Origin: an uncultured Alphaproteobacteria bacterium
Lineage (GTDB): Bacteria > Pseudomonadota > Alphaproteobacteria > HIMB59 > GCA-002718135
Length of the DNA: 64,000 nucleotides
Direction: 5' to 3'
Assembly: GCA_902597015.1 (NCBI GenBank)
Contig: CACJWQ010000001.1
Coordinates: 68,520-132,519 of the forward strand
Shown here in pieces: positions 63,880-64,000 of this stretch (position 1 is its first letter; every line of letters starts with the position of its first letter). The notes beneath the pieces were generated by a model. It was not told where the DNA came from, did not search any database, and saw only the letters and a program-made list of their open reading frames with translations. Made by a program: the position numbers and the translations under genes.

Positions 63880-64000
63880 TCTAGTATTCTTAAAAAGTAA
63901 GAAAGTGTCGGTATTAAGACTCTGGTCATTATTCCTCATATTTGGTAAAAAACAAATATATGGAGGCGATACTCAGTTATTTTGAATTTAATTTTTCACA

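Noticed and set aside
60600-64000. A second copy of the tRNA-Gly 3' end as attR
   Set aside because: No direct repeat of the TTCGAATCCCTTCGCCCGCT end was seen up to the window edge; the other end may lie outside.

Overview
The window is a 64 kb piece of an AT-rich, gene-dense alphaproteobacterial chromosome, most likely from a small-genome marine lineage. The alphaproteobacterial call rests on several gene neighbourhoods typical of that class: hrcA-grpE-dnaK-dnaJ-dapB; hisB-hisH-hisA-hisF-hisE beside hslVU; maf-aroE-coaE-dnaQ-Tim44-Smr facing rho-mnmE-mnmG-rsmG-parA-parB; leuS-lptE-holA next to a DUF3576 lipoprotein; and ftsK-lolA. Genome streamlining shows as very short spacers, 1-11 bp overlaps, seven convergent gene pairs with overlapping 3' ends, and only one gene-free stretch above 300 bp. 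The low GC, a porin and a complete beta-carotene-to-retinal cassette suggest an AEGEAN-169/HIMB59-like or other SAR11-like surface-ocean alphaproteobacterium. That placement is inference; no rRNA gene is present to settle it.

Layout. 1-0.9 kb: 3' end of katG and a terminator. 0.9-6.7 kb: an NTF2-like protein, then a BMP-type nucleoside ABC importer (periplasmic binding protein, double ATPase, two permeases) downstream of uracil phosphoribosyltransferase, which together suggest nucleobase/nucleoside salvage. 6.7-12 kb: a lipoprotein, a full-length pyruvate carboxylase, a DUF2244 membrane protein and dapB. 12-17 kb: the heat-shock genes, with a sigma-32-like promoter in front of dnaK. 17-21 kb: rph, rdgB, an LpoA/LppC-like lipoprotein, rsmI and a BON-domain lipoprotein. 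21-27 kb: a HIT protein, late histidine genes with a GNAT gene inserted, and hslVU. 27-30 kb: a tandem PAP2 phosphatase, an ArnT-like GT39 enzyme and a DUF3108 protein, a possible envelope-lipid module. 30-34.5 kb: Smr, a T4-type lysozyme where MltA is usually found, Tim44-like, dnaQ, coaE, aroE, maf.

The roughly 420-bp AT-rich gap between divergent maf and rho (34501-34922) is the best candidate for the replication origin. Gene direction flips there, and parS-like palindromes (38818 and 39009) and parAB lie 4-8 kb to the right. Rightward come rho, a secreted FG-GAP repeat protein, mnmE, mnmG, rsmG, parA, parB; then leftward holA, lptE, leuS, a DUF3576 lipoprotein and a porin with palindromes upstream; then yggS, a winged-helix regulator, lolA, ftsK, a UbiH-type hydroxylase, a Lon-N protein, a thioredoxin-TPR chaperone and ProX.

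56.2-60.5 kb is the operon crtI-crtB-crtY-blh: phytoene to lycopene to beta-carotene to retinal, the chromophore of a rhodopsin. No opsin gene and no crtE lie in the window. Just after it, tRNA-Gly(GCC) is followed by a truncated tyrosine-recombinase gene and a block of small unrecognised membrane or secreted proteins (61-64 kb), including a 15-residue hydrophobic peptide ORF. This looks like the decayed edge of an integrated element and is the most novel part of the window.
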